Assembly (NCBI RefSeq): GCF_002563675.1
Contig: NZ_PDJC01000001.1
Coordinates: forward strand, 2,790,001-2,854,000
Length of the DNA: 64,000 nucleotides
DNA from: Propionicimonas paludicola
GTDB lineage: Bacteria; Actinomycetota; Actinomycetes; Propionibacteriales; Propionibacteriaceae
Direction of reading: 5' to 3'
Shown: one piece after another, positions 1-8,836 of the stretch
How positions within the stretch are numbered: position 1 is the first letter of the stretch
Layout: each line of letters begins with the position of its first letter
Program-made: the position numbers and the translations under genes
The notes under the pieces: model-generated
Seen by the model: the letters and a program-made list of their open reading frames with translations, nothing else
Told to the model about the DNA's origin: nothing
Databases searched by the model: none

Positions 1-946
1 GCTCGAAGCCGGCTGCGGTCATCAGCTCGCGGAACAGGGCGGCATTGGCGTTCAGCTGCGCCCGGGCCTCGCCAGAGGACGCGGCCAGGTCGATGGCAGC
101 CAGCGAACCGGCCACCACGCTGGGCGCGACCGCATTCGAGAACAGATAGGGACGGGCCCGCTGCCGCAGCAGCGCGATCACCTCGGCCGGGCCGCTCACG
201 TAGCCGCCGGACGCACCGCCCAGCGCCTTGCCCAGGGTGCCGGTGATCAGGTCGACCCGCTCAGCCACCCCGAACTTCTCCGGGGTGCCCCGGCCGCCGT
301 CGCCGATGAAGCCCACCGCGTGCGAATCGTCCACCAGGACCAGGGCGCCGTAGCGCTCGGCCAGGTCGCAGATGCCGGGCAGCGGGGCGAAGTAGCCGTC
401 CATGCTGAAGACGCCGTCGGTGACGATCACCGTCCGTCGAGCCTCGGAGGCGGCCTTCAGCTGGGCCTCCAGATCGTCCAGATCGCGGTTGCGGTAGCGG
501 TAGCGGGACGCCTTCGAGAGCCGGATTCCGTCGATCAGCGAGGCGTGATTCAGCTCGTCGGAGATGATCGCGTCCTGCTCACCGAAGAGCACCTCGAAGA
601 CCCCGCCGTTGGCGTCGAAGCAGGACGAGAACAAGATCGTGTCCTCGGTGCCCAGGAACTCCGAGAGCCGGGCCTCCAGCCGGGTGTGCAGGGTCTGGGT
701 GCCGCAGATGAAGCGAACCGACGCCATCCCGAAGCCCCACTCGTCCAGGGCGTCCTTGGCCGCGGCGATCACCGCCGGATGGTCGGCCAGACCCAGGTAG
801 TTGTTCGCGCAGAAGTTCAGCACCGGCCCGGCCGCGGTGGCCACCTGGGCCGACTGCGGGGTGGTCAGTTCGCGTTCGTGCTTGTAGAGACCGGCTTCGG
901 CGATCTCGGTCAACGTGGAGGCAAGTTCGGCGCGCAGGTCGTACAT
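1..946 (-). CDS. kbl: glycine C-acetyltransferase (2-amino-3-ketobutyrate CoA ligase), 3' end missing
   Basis: This PLP enzyme cleaves 2-amino-3-ketobutyrate with CoA to glycine and acetyl-CoA, the second step of threonine breakdown after threonine dehydrogenase. The 315 visible residues follow the alpha-oxoamine synthase fold: an N-terminal ANNYLGL motif, the SCFDANGG stretch, DDSHAVGF (PLP ring-binding histidine) and [12 protein letters not shown], which holds the Schiff-base lysine. The family is about 395 residues, so roughly 80 C-terminal residues lie beyond the left edge. The ATG at 946 gives the normal N-terminus (MYDLRAEL). It is divergent from the MFS gene, with only 66 bp between starts. 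Its pathway partner tdh lies on the same strand but 2.5 kb upstream, separated by two unrelated genes. Confidence 0.93.
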   Translation of the reverse strand, partial: MYDLRAELASTLTEIAEAGLYKHERELTTPQSAQVATAAGPVLNFCANNYLGLADHPAVIAAAKDALDEWGFGMASVRFICGTQTLHTRLEARLSEFLGTEDTILFSSCFDANGGVFEVLFGEQDAIISDELNHASLIDGIRLSKASRYRYRNRDLDDLEAQLKAASEARRTVIVTDGVFSMDGYFAPLPGICDLAERYGALVLVDDSHAVGFIGDGGRGTPEKFGVAERVDLITGTLGKALGGASGGYVSGPAEVIALLRQRARPYLFSNAVAPSVVAGSLAAIDLAASSGEARAQLNANAALFRELMTAAGFE

Positions 947-1012
947 GGCCGCAGTTTATGCCCGCATCTCGTCGGGGACGGGGCTTGGGAACTGTCAGAG
1001 CGGCCAGCCACA

Positions 1013-2338
1013 ATGGGTTCGGTGAGCAGCGAAGAGAGTGTGACCACCGTCGAAGAGCGTCCCGGTTGGCGCCGCGACATCACGCTGTTCCTGACCGGGC
1101 AGACCGTGTCGCTGTTCGGCTCGATGCTCGTCCAGTACGCGGTGATGTGGTACCTGACCTTGACCACCAAGGACGGCACGGTGCTGGCCCTGTCCACGGT
1201 GTTCGGCTTCCTGCCGCAGGCGATCATCTCGATCTTCGGTGGGGTGTGGGCCGATCGGCACAACCGCAAGCTACTGATCATCGGCGCGGACGCGTCCATT
1301 GCGCTGGCCACCGCCACCTTGGCGATCCTGATGTTCTTCGGCAACCGCGAGCTGTGGCTAATCTACGCCGCGCTCGCTGTGCGCTCGGCCGGTGCCGGCA
1401 TCCAGACGCCCGCGGTCGGCGCGCTGTTGCCGCAGATCGTCCCGTCCGACCGGCTGCTGTCCATCAACGGGATCAACCAGTCGATCCAGGCCGGGATGAT
1501 GCTGATCGCCCCGGCCGTGGCCGCCCTGCTTTACGCGACCCTGCCGCTGTACTGGATCCTCGGGGTGGACGTGGTGACGGCCGCCATCGGGATCGGCCTG
1601 ATGACCCTGATTCCGGTCGCCAAGATCGTCCGCTCGGAGGCGACTCCGACCGGCTACTTCTCCGACCTGAGCGCCGGCTTCCGCTACGTGGTCACCCATC
1701 CGCTGATCCGCTGGCTGCTCGGGCTGTACGCCGTGGTGATGGTCCTGGCCGCGGCCCCGTCCTTCCTGACCCCGCTGATGGTGGCTCGCAGCTTCGGCGA
1801 AGAGGTCTGGAAGCTGACCGTGCTGGAGCTGTCGTTCTCGATCGGGATGATGCTGGCCGGTGCCACCATCGGCAGCTGGGGCAAGCGGTTCAGCCGGATC
1901 GGTCTGATCGTGGGCGCCTCGATCGGCTTCGGCTTCCTGTCCATCGGGATGGGCCTGTCCAGCAACCTGTGGGTCTTCTACGGCTTCATGTTCCTGACCG
2001 GAGTGGCGGTGCCGGTGTTCTCCACACCGTCGATGACGGTGCTGCAGGAGGTCGTGGAGCCGGATCGGCAGGGCCGGGTGTTCGGCTTCTTCGGGATCGT
2101 CTCGGCGACCGCCATGCCGGTCGGGATGGCCGTCTTCGGCCCGTTGGCCAACCTCCAGTCGGTGGAGTTCGTGCTGATTCTGTCCGGGATGGTCACCTTG
2201 ATCGTCGCGGCCATCGCGCTGCTGCTGCCGTCCGGACGACGGGCGATGCGGGCGGCCCGGGATCACACAGATCCGCTGTCCCACGGCCATGGCGTAAGTC
2301 TTCCCACCGGAGGTGCCGAGCCGGCAGCCGACGCCTAG
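1013..2338 (+). CDS. MFS transporter (MFS_3 / EntS-like exporter)
   Basis: A 441-residue integral membrane protein with about 12 hydrophobic segments, probably a proton-driven exporter in the cytoplasmic membrane. Helix 1 starts at RRDITLFLTGQTVSLFGS, and the loop 2-3 signature reads GGVWADRHNRK (variant of GGxxADRxxRR), typical of the MFS_3 group that includes EntS and macrolide exporters. The tail GRRAMRAARDH is cytoplasmic. ATG 1013 and GTG 1022 are both usable starts, and neither has a strong ribosome site. An open frame continues upstream to 320 but is antisense to kbl and has no membrane character, so it is not part of the gene. The substrate cannot be inferred. Confidence 0.88.
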   Translation: MGSVSSEESVTTVEERPGWRRDITLFLTGQTVSLFGSMLVQYAVMWYLTLTTKDGTVLALSTVFGFLPQAIISIFGGVWADRHNRKLLIIGADASIALATATLAILMFFGNRELWLIYAALAVRSAGAGIQTPAVGALLPQIVPSDRLLSINGINQSIQAGMMLIAPAVAALLYATLPLYWILGVDVVTAAIGIGLMTLIPVAKIVRSEATPTGYFSDLSAGFRYVVTHPLIRWLLGLYAVVMVLAAAPSFLTPLMVARSFGEEVWKLTVLELSFSIGMMLAGATIGSWGKRFSRIGLIVGASIGFGFLSIGMGLSSNLWVFYGFMFLTGVAVPVFSTPSMTVLQEVVEPDRQGRVFGFFGIVSATAMPVGMAVFGPLANLQSVEFVLILSGMVTLIVAAIALLLPSGRRAMRAARDHTDPLSHGHGVSLPTGGAEPAADA

Positions 2339-2445
2339 GCTGGTGCCATGCACTGCGCCCCCGCCAGGGTGGCCGTCTCCGGACGGTACCGAGGCCGCCC
2401 GCCCCACGGCTGCGATCACCTCATGCCGAAGGCGCCGCATACCCC

Positions 2446-3486
2446 ATGAAGGTCTTCGTCGACGCCGGCGGCCAGCAGGACAACGTCGGTGATTCGGTGC
2501 TGCGCCGGGCCTACTTGGACGCCCTGCGACACGTCGGTGAGCTGCACGTGCTGGTGAACGTACCCCCCGACTATCAGGCCGGGCTGCACGCGCAATCCGG
2601 TGACCGGCTGTACACAGATCCGAAGGCCTGGCTACGGGCGGCCCGCGCCAGCGTGCTGCGCGAGCGGATCTGCCTGGCCTACAACTCCGGCGAGTTGCGG
2701 ATCTCTGAGCGGGCGGCGAGCGGAGGACCGACGGCAGAGCAGGTGGTCGCCTGGCTGAACCGGATCCGGGGTGGTCTGGTGGTGATGGCCGGGAACAGCG
2801 TCCGCCCCGGTTTCGCCATGACCAGCACCTTCGGCCCGGGCAACGCGCGTACCGCCACCCTGGTGTCCTGGCGCGAGCAGTGGTCGGCCGACCAGGTGGG
2901 TCGCGGTGCGGTGAACCCGGACTGGGCCTTCGCCCTCGGCAGCCCCGCCGAACTCCTGCGCTCACCCGGTGAGCGTCGGCTGGTCACCGTCACCATGCGC
3001 GGCGACCGGCCGGCACCGCCCCCGGAGTGGTACGACCAGGTGACCACGCTCGCCTCCGAGCGGGGCTGCCGGCTGCAGGTGGTGGTCCAGGTGCGGCGCG
3101 ATGGCCAACGGGCCGCGGAACTGGCCGCAGGGCTCGGCGCCGACCTGCTCGACTGGCCGGCCACGGAGAGTCTCCGCAGCCGAGAGGCCCGCCTGCGGCA
3201 TTACTACCGCGACAGCCTTGCGGTGATCAGCGACCGGGCCCACGCGCTGATCATCGGGATGACCGAGGGGGCCGTCCCGATCGGGGTGACCACCTCGTCC
3301 CCGGAGAAGATCCGGCGACTTTTCGGTGTGGTCAGCACGCTGCCGATCGCCCCGGACGAGGCCGGCGACGACCCGCGGCGCTGGCAACTCCTGCTCGACT
3401 CTCGGCCCCAGCTGGCTGCCGACCTGGCCGCTGCCCGCGCGCAGCTGGACGTCCTGCGTGGACATCTGCTCGCCGCGGCGAGCTGA
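2446..3486 (+). CDS. polysaccharide pyruvyl transferase family protein
   Basis: A 346-residue soluble protein. The N-terminus MKVFVDAGGQQDNVGDSV matches the nucleotide-binding start of the PS_pyruv_trans family (GxxNxGDxx). Near the C-terminus, ISDRAHALIIGMTEGAVPIG and a following K resemble the R-x-H-x-L...GxP...K pattern of the family's donor site. Members transfer pyruvyl groups from PEP to cell-surface glycans. No glycan cluster sits nearby, so the acceptor is unknown. It lies between the MFS exporter and tdh, and its stop is 6 bp from the convergent tdh stop. The start at 2446 gives the conserved N-terminus; the region between 2339 and 2445 has no other gene. Confidence 0.72.
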   Translation: MKVFVDAGGQQDNVGDSVLRRAYLDALRHVGELHVLVNVPPDYQAGLHAQSGDRLYTDPKAWLRAARASVLRERICLAYNSGELRISERAASGGPTAEQVVAWLNRIRGGLVVMAGNSVRPGFAMTSTFGPGNARTATLVSWREQWSADQVGRGAVNPDWAFALGSPAELLRSPGERRLVTVTMRGDRPAPPPEWYDQVTTLASERGCRLQVVVQVRRDGQRAAELAAGLGADLLDWPATESLRSREARLRHYYRDSLAVISDRAHALIIGMTEGAVPIGVTTSSPEKIRRLFGVVSTLPIAPDEAGDDPRRWQLLLDSRPQLAADLAAARAQLDVLRGHLLAAAS

Positions 3487-3492
3487 CCGCTC

Positions 3493-4530
3493 CTAGCTCC
3501 AGTCCAGGATCACCTTGCCGCACTCGCCGCTGCGCGCGGTGGCGAAGGCCTGTGCCCAGTCCTGCGCGGCGAAGCGGTGGGTGATCACCGAGCGAATGGC
3601 ATCGGCAAGGACGGACGAACTGGCCAGCATCGAACTCATCAGGTACCAGGTCTCGAACATCTCGCGTCCGTAGATGCCCTTGATGGTGATCATGTGGGTG
3701 ATCACCCGTCCCCAGTCGATCGGGTAGGGATCCTTCGGCAGGCCGAGCATGGCCACCTTGGCGCCGTGGTTCAGGTTGGCCAGCATCTCGGTGACCGCGC
3801 TGGGCGCGCCGGACATCTCCAGCCCGATGTCGAAGCCCTCCCGCATGCCCAGGTCGCGCTGGGCGTCGGCGATTCGGGTGCTGCCGACGTTCACGCACAG
3901 GTCGGCGCCGGCCGCCTTGGCCAGGCCCAGCCGGTAATCGCTGAGGTCGCTAACCACGACGTGCTTGGCTCCGGCGTGCCGGACGATGGCCGCGGCCATC
4001 ACCCCGATCGGCCCGGCTCCGGTGATCAGGACGTCCTCGCCGACCACCGGCCACTGCAGCGCGGTGTGGGTGGCGTTGCCCAGCGGATCGAAGATGGCAC
4101 CCAGGTCCGGGTCGATGGCCTCGGGCTGGCGCCACAGGTTGGTGGCCGGGATCACCACGTAATCGGCGAAGGCGCCGTTGGTGTTCACCCCGAGGCCGAC
4201 GGTGTTGATGCAGACGTGGCGGCGTCCGGCCCGGCAGTTGCGGCAGTTCCCGCAGACGATGTGACCCTCGCCGGAGGCCCGGTCGCCGACCGCCACTCCG
4301 GTGACGTCCGCCCCGACCTCGACCACCTCGCCGTAGAACTCGTGGCCGATGGTCAGCGGCGCCCGGACGGTACTGGCCGCCCAGTCGTCCCACGCCTCCA
4401 AGTGCAGGTCGGTACCGCACAGCCCGGCCCGCAGCACCCGCAGCTTCACCTGGCCCGGTCCGCACACCGGCTCGGGAACCTCGACCAACTCCAGCCCCGG
4501 CCCGGGGGCCGTCTTCACCAATGCCCGCAT
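3493..4530 (-). CDS. tdh: L-threonine 3-dehydrogenase (zinc-dependent)
   Basis: A 345-residue medium-chain dehydrogenase that oxidises L-threonine to 2-amino-3-ketobutyrate with NAD+, feeding Kbl. Catalytic zinc ligands are visible at C38 (AGLCGTD) and H63-E64 (IGHEF), the same positions as in E. coli Tdh. The structural zinc lobe has CGNCRNCRAGRRHVC. The Rossmann motif is GAGPIGVMAA, and the acidic SDLSDYR after the second strand favours NAD+. Length matches the family (about 341). The ATG at 4530 is clear. It points away from the KimA-like gene, leaving a 171-bp divergent promoter region that carries 11-bp direct repeats. Other sugar-alcohol dehydrogenases are similar, but kbl nearby supports Tdh. 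Confidence 0.9.
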   Translation of the reverse strand: MRALVKTAPGPGLELVEVPEPVCGPGQVKLRVLRAGLCGTDLHLEAWDDWAASTVRAPLTIGHEFYGEVVEVGADVTGVAVGDRASGEGHIVCGNCRNCRAGRRHVCINTVGLGVNTNGAFADYVVIPATNLWRQPEAIDPDLGAIFDPLGNATHTALQWPVVGEDVLITGAGPIGVMAAAIVRHAGAKHVVVSDLSDYRLGLAKAAGADLCVNVGSTRIADAQRDLGMREGFDIGLEMSGAPSAVTEMLANLNHGAKVAMLGLPKDPYPIDWGRVITHMITIKGIYGREMFETWYLMSSMLASSSVLADAIRSVITHRFAAQDWAQAFATARSGECGKVILDWS

Positions 4531-4610
4531 TGACGCTCCTGTTCTGGGCTCACGCTATCGCCATCGAAGCCCCGGTTCGATCCGCGGCGGAGCCGTCCCC
4601 GCGATGCCAC

Positions 4611-4664
4611 CCGTAAAGGACGCGTAAAGGTTCGCCGGGTGGGCGCAAAGGTTGCGTCAAGGAT
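4611..4664 (+). promoter_or_regulatory. two pairs of 11-bp direct repeats, candidate KdpE-type response-regulator site
   Basis: Four related units, roughly GCGTAAAGGTT, lie at 4611-4621 (ccgtaaaggac), 4622-4632 (gcgtaaaggtt), 4643-4653 (gcgcaaaggtt) and 4654-4664 (gcgtcaaggat). Unit starts are 11, 21 and 11 bp apart, so all fall on one face of the helix. Tandem 11-bp direct repeats are typical of OmpR/PhoB-class regulators, and such a regulator (8117-8794) is the third gene downstream. The block ends 37 bp before the GTG start of the transporter. The link to that regulator is inference. Confidence 0.65.
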
Positions 4665-4701
4665 GGACGGGGCCCGCCGCTGACGGGAGTTTGCTGGTCT
4701 G

Positions 4702-6741
4702 GTGACTATTGGATTCCGCGCCCCGAAGCGGCTGCTGGTCGGCAACCCGATGCGCTCGGCACAGATGCACGAGACGCTCCTGCCGAAGCGGCTGGCTCTG
4801 CCGGTCTACTGCTCCGACCCGATCTCGTCCAACGCCTACGCCACCCAGGAGATCCTGCTGGTGCTGGCCCTGGGCGGTGCCTCGGCCGTCCTGATCACCC
4901 CGTGGGTGGCCCTGGTGGTGGTCGGCCTGCTGGCGCTGGTGACGCTGTCCTATCGGCAGACCTGCTACGCCTACCCGGACGGCGGTGGCGCCTACGCGGT
5001 CAGCAAGGCCAACCTCGGACGGACCGCCTCGCTGATCGCCGCCTCGGCGCTGATGGTCGACTACGTGATGACGGTGGCCGTGTCGATCGCGGCCAGTGTG
5101 GAGAACCTGGTCTCGGCCTTCCCGGAGCTGCACACCTACACCGTCGAGCTGTGCGTCGGCTTCATCGTGGTGCTGATGCTGATGAACCTGCGCGGCGTCC
5201 GCGAGTCCGGGACGGTGTTCGCGATCCCCACCTACGGCTTCATCGTCAGCGTCTTCGTGATGCTGGGAGCCGGCTTCTGGCAGATGCTGCAGGGGCACGC
5301 CCCGGTCGCCGAGTCGGCCGCCTTCGGCTTCACCGGGCTGACCCCGTCCGGGGCTGCCTTGCTGATCCTGCTGCTGCGCGCCTTCGCCTCCGGCTGTACC
5401 TCGCTGACCGGCGTCGAGGCGGTCTCCAACGGGGTGCCGACCTTCCGCTCACCGAAGAGCCACAATGCCGCACTCACCCTGATCGCCATGGCCGTGCTGA
5501 GCATCACCATGATGGTGGGGCTGTCCTTCCTGGCCACCAGCGCCGGCGTGCACATCGCCGACAGCCCCAGCCATGAGCTCAGCGGAGTGCCCGAAGGCTA
5601 CGTCCAGCGGACGGTGCTGGCCCAGCTCGCCTCGGCCATCTTCGGCAACAACAGCTTCGGCTTCTTCGCCGTCCAGGGCTTCACCACGCTGATCCTGGCC
5701 CTGGCCGCGAACACCGCCTTCAACGGGTTCCCGATCCTGGGTTCGATCCTGGCCGAGGACCGGTTCCTGCCCAAGCAGCTGACCCGCCGCGGCGACCGGC
5801 TGGTGTTCAGCAACGGCATCGTGATCCTGGCCACCACGGCCGCCGCGCTGATCGTGATCTTCGGCGGCTCGGTGACCAAGCTGATCCAGCTGTACATCCT
5901 GGGCGTCTTCGTCTCGTTCACCCTGAGCCAGCTGGGCATGGTCATCTACTGGCGGCGTCAGGCCCGCGAGCACGGCTGGACGCCCGCGCACATCACTTCG
6001 GCCATCATCAACGCCGTCGGAGCTCTGGCCACTGCCGTGGTGCTGGTGATCGTGCTGATCACCAAGTTCACCCACGGCGCCTACCTGGTGGTGATCGCCA
6101 TGCCGCTGCTGGTGTTCCTGATGTTCCGGATCCACCGGCACTACCAGCGGGTGTCCCGCCAGCTGCAGCCCCGGGCGGCCGGAATCATCCTGCCGAGCCG
6201 GATCCACGCCGTGGTGCTGATCAGCCAGCTGAACGAGCCGTCGCTGAAGGCGCTGGCCTTCGCTCGGGCGATCCACCCGTCCACGATCACGGCGCTGCGG
6301 GTGGACACCAACCCGGCGCGCACCGCCAAGCTGATCGAGGACTGGGCTGCCCGCGACATTCCGGTGCCGCTGAGCATCGTCACCTCCGACTATCGGGATC
6401 TGGTCGAGCCAGTGCTCAGCTACCTCGACCGGATCCACATCGGCCCGCGCGACGTCGTCCAGGTGTTCATTCCCGAGTACGTGGTCGGGCACTGGTGGGA
6501 GGCCATCCTGCACAACCAGAGCGCGCTGCGGCTGAAGACCCGGCTGCTGTTCATGCCCGGGGTGATGGTGACCAGCGTGCCGTACCAGCTGAAGTCGGCC
6601 GAGCCGTACCGGCTGAGCCCGCCGGGGGCCGGTGCCGAGCCGCCGGCCCGACCGCCGCAGCCGGAACCGGGGACGTCCCCGCGCCCGCAGAGCGCTGCAC
6701 AGGGCACTCGTGAGGAGAATCTGGCAAGCTCTGTGAGGTGA
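4702..6741 (+). CDS. APC-superfamily transporter, KimA-like potassium uptake protein
   Basis: A 679-residue membrane protein with about 12 transmembrane segments up to residue 480, then a cytoplasmic domain (about residues 490-640) and a proline-rich tail. The N-terminal stretch LPKRLALPVYCSDPISSNAY and the following YPDGGGAY match the KimA/YdaO branch of APC transporters, which carry K+ with H+. The family is usually about 600-660 residues. The start is GTG 4702. Its stop overlaps the GTG of the KdpD-like kinase by 4 bp, so the two are translationally coupled. Co-operon with KdpDE supports potassium over amino acids as substrate; this is inference. The permease is preceded by candidate response-regulator repeats. 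No kdpFABC genes are in the window. Confidence 0.82.
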   Translation: MTIGFRAPKRLLVGNPMRSAQMHETLLPKRLALPVYCSDPISSNAYATQEILLVLALGGASAVLITPWVALVVVGLLALVTLSYRQTCYAYPDGGGAYAVSKANLGRTASLIAASALMVDYVMTVAVSIAASVENLVSAFPELHTYTVELCVGFIVVLMLMNLRGVRESGTVFAIPTYGFIVSVFVMLGAGFWQMLQGHAPVAESAAFGFTGLTPSGAALLILLLRAFASGCTSLTGVEAVSNGVPTFRSPKSHNAALTLIAMAVLSITMMVGLSFLATSAGVHIADSPSHELSGVPEGYVQRTVLAQLASAIFGNNSFGFFAVQGFTTLILALAANTAFNGFPILGSILAEDRFLPKQLTRRGDRLVFSNGIVILATTAAALIVIFGGSVTKLIQLYILGVFVSFTLSQLGMVIYWRRQAREHGWTPAHITSAIINAVGALATAVVLVIVLITKFTHGAYLVVIAMPLLVFLMFRIHRHYQRVSRQLQPRAAGIILPSRIHAVVLISQLNEPSLKALAFARAIHPSTITALRVDTNPARTAKLIEDWAARDIPVPLSIVTSDYRDLVEPVLSYLDRIHIGPRDVVQVFIPEYVVGHWWEAILHNQSALRLKTRLLFMPGVMVTSVPYQLKSAEPYRLSPPGAGAEPPARPPQPEPGTSPRPQSAAQGTREENLASSVR

Positions 6742-8117
6742 GCCAGCAGTTGGGCGAGGCTGGCACCACCGGACCTCGACTGTCCGGGAGGCGCCGGCTG
6801 TACGGGCTCGCGGTGGCCGCGATCGGCGCACCGCTGCTGACCGCTTGCCTGATCGGGATCCGCGACGACCTGCGACTGGACACCGTCCTGCTGCTGTTCG
6901 TGCTGGTTGCGGTGGCCGCTTCGGCGGTCGGCGGGGTGATCCCGGCCGTGGCCGCCTCCCTGCTCAGCCTGGGCATGGCCAACTTCTTCTTCACCCCGCC
7001 CTACGGCTCGTTGTGGGTGCAGAACCCCAGTGAGCTGGTCGACCTCGTGGTGTTCGCGGCCGTGGCGATCGGAGTCGGGATCGGCACCGAGGCGTCCGCC
7101 CGGGCCACCGGACGGGCCGAGCGCGGCCGGATCGAAGCGGCCTGGCTGACCGGGCTTGCAAACCGGGCCACCCGTCCGGATTCGGTCGAACGCGCCTTGT
7201 CGGAGGCCCGCACGGTCTACGGCGCGAACCGGGCCGCGCTGCTCGAGGACGACCGGGTGCTGGCCTCCTCCGGCGAGGCCGGGCCGGATGACCAACAGCT
7301 CAGTGTGGATGCCGGCGGCGGCCGTCGGCTCGAACTCAGCGGCCCGGAGCGGATCGGCCAGGACCGCAGCCTGCTGGACGCCCTGGCCCAGACCACCGGA
7401 CGGCTCTGGCAGGCGCAACGGCTGGCCGAGCAGGCCCGCCGCGCCGAAGAGCTAGCCAAGGTGGACGAACTGCGAGCCAGCCTGCTGGCCGCCGTCGGCC
7501 ACGACCTGCGCAACCCGCTGGCCGCGATCACCGCGGCCGCCTCGACCCTGGAACAGACCGACATCGAGCTCACCGAGGCCGATCGCGCCGAGCTGCTGGC
7601 CGCCATCTCCGAGCACGCCGGACGGCTGAACTCGATCATCTCCAATCTGCTGGACGCCAGCCGGCTGCAAGCCGGCGCGCTGTCGGTGCATCCGGCGCCG
7701 ACCGACCTGCTGGACGTCCTGGCCGGGGTGATCGCCCCGGGACGCAGCTGGATCACCCTCGACCTGCCCGAGGACCTGCCGCTGCTATCGGCCGACGCCG
7801 GCCTGCTGGAGCGGGTCCTGGCGAACCTGATCGACAACGCCGGACGGCATGGCCACGAGGCCGAGGTGCAGGTCAGCGCGGCCATCGAGAACGGTCGCGG
7901 AGTGATCCGGGTGATCGACCACGGCCCCGGGGTGGCGCCGCAGCGGCTGACCGAGATCTTCGCCCCGTTCCAGCACTTCGGCGACCGGGTGACCAATGGC
8001 GTCGGCCTGGGCCTGGCGATCGCCAAGGGCTTCACCGAGGCCATGGGCGGCACTCTGGTGGCCTCACCCACCCGCGGTGGCGGCCTGACCATGACCGTGA
8101 CTCTCGAGGTGGCCTGA
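6738..8117 (+). CDS. kdpD: KdpD-like sensor histidine kinase without the N-terminal KdpD/USP domains
   Basis: A 459-residue membrane kinase. Residues about 22-120 form the four-helix DUF4118 region of KdpD (note ANFFFTPPYGS, a KdpD hallmark). A degenerate GAF-like linker (about 130-225) follows, then a HisKA domain with the phospho-histidine in VGHDLRNPLAAI near residue 255, and a HATPase domain with N-box NLIDNAGRHG and G-boxes DHGPGV and GVGLGLAI. The large cytoplasmic KdpD and universal-stress domains at the N-terminus of E. coli KdpD (894 residues) are absent. The GTG start overlaps the transporter stop, and its own stop overlaps the next ATG by one base. It probably senses potassium or turgor. 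Confidence 0.88.
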   Translation: MSQQLGEAGTTGPRLSGRRRLYGLAVAAIGAPLLTACLIGIRDDLRLDTVLLLFVLVAVAASAVGGVIPAVAASLLSLGMANFFFTPPYGSLWVQNPSELVDLVVFAAVAIGVGIGTEASARATGRAERGRIEAAWLTGLANRATRPDSVERALSEARTVYGANRAALLEDDRVLASSGEAGPDDQQLSVDAGGGRRLELSGPERIGQDRSLLDALAQTTGRLWQAQRLAEQARRAEELAKVDELRASLLAAVGHDLRNPLAAITAAASTLEQTDIELTEADRAELLAAISEHAGRLNSIISNLLDASRLQAGALSVHPAPTDLLDVLAGVIAPGRSWITLDLPEDLPLLSADAGLLERVLANLIDNAGRHGHEAEVQVSAAIENGRGVIRVIDHGPGVAPQRLTEIFAPFQHFGDRVTNGVGLGLAIAKGFTEAMGGTLVASPTRGGGLTMTVTLEVA

Positions 8118-8794
8118 TGCCGCGGCTCCTGATCGTCGAGGATGAGCCGGCGCTACGCCGGGCGCTGACCATCAACCTGACCGCCCGCCACTACCAGGTC
8201 GAGGCGGTGCCGGACGGCTCCACGGCGTTGCGAGCGGCCGCCGCCGCCCCGCCGGATCTGGCCATCGTCGATCTGGGGCTGCCCGATCTGGACGGCGTGG
8301 ACGTGATCCGCGGCCTGCGCGGCTGGACCCAGATCCCGATCATCGTGCTGTCCGCCCGGGACGCCCAGGCCGAGAAGGTGCGGGCCCTGGACGCCGGCGC
8401 CGACGACTACGTCACCAAGCCGTTCGGGATGGACGAGTTGGTGGCCCGGATCCGGGCCGCGCTGCGGCGCACCGACGGCGCTGAGGTGGTGGCTCCGATC
8501 GTCCGGACCGCCAGCTTCGAGATCGATCTGGCCGCCAAGCGGGCCAGCCGGAACGGGGCCCCGGTGCGGCTGACCCCGACCGAGTGGCATCTGGTCGAGA
8601 TCCTGGTCCGTCGACCCGGCACCCTGGTGCCGAGCAGCCAGCTGCTGGCCGAAGTGTGGGGTCCCGGCTATGCCAAGGAGACCAACTACCTGCGGGTGTA
8701 CTTCGCCGGGCTGCGTCGCAAGCTGGAGGCCGATCCGGCGCACCCGGCACATTTCATCACCGAGCCGGGAGTCGGCTACCGCTTCGAGCCGTGA
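8117..8794 (+). CDS. kdpE: KdpE-like OmpR-family response regulator
   Basis: A 225-residue transcription regulator. The receiver domain has the acidic pair in VEDEPAL, the phospho-acceptor aspartate in IVDLGLPDLDG (about residue 52) and the lysine in VTKPFGMDELVARI. The C-terminal winged helix has LTPTEWHLVEILVRRPG and ETNYLRVYFAGLRRKLE, both characteristic of KdpE. The ATG overlaps the kinase stop (TGATG). It is the last gene of the transporter-kinase-regulator operon and is followed by a strong hairpin at 8810-8836. The direct repeats at 4611-4664 are the obvious candidate target. Confidence 0.92.
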   Translation: MPRLLIVEDEPALRRALTINLTARHYQVEAVPDGSTALRAAAAAPPDLAIVDLGLPDLDGVDVIRGLRGWTQIPIIVLSARDAQAEKVRALDAGADDYVTKPFGMDELVARIRAALRRTDGAEVVAPIVRTASFEIDLAAKRASRNGAPVRLTPTEWHLVEILVRRPGTLVPSSQLLAEVWGPGYAKETNYLRVYFAGLRRKLEADPAHPAHFITEPGVGYRFEP

Positions 8795-8809
8795 CCGAGA
8801 AACAACGAC

Positions 8810-8836
8810 GGGCGCCCGGACCAGGTCCGGACGCCC
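8810..8836 (+). terminator. hairpin terminator after kdpE
   Basis: GGGCG pairs with CGCCC and the inner CCGGAC pairs with GTCCGG around a 3-nt loop, with one C/A mismatch between the two helices. It starts 15 bp after the kdpE stop. There is no U-run, as is common in high-GC actinobacteria. Confidence 0.65.

Noticed and set aside
320-1012. N-terminal extension of the MFS gene
   Set aside because: It is the antisense of kbl, with no membrane or domain character, and the MFS N-terminus starts naturally at 1013.
4565-4585. tRNA-like GGTTCGATCC arm upstream of the transporter gene
   Set aside because: No acceptor stem or anticodon arm could be folded around it.
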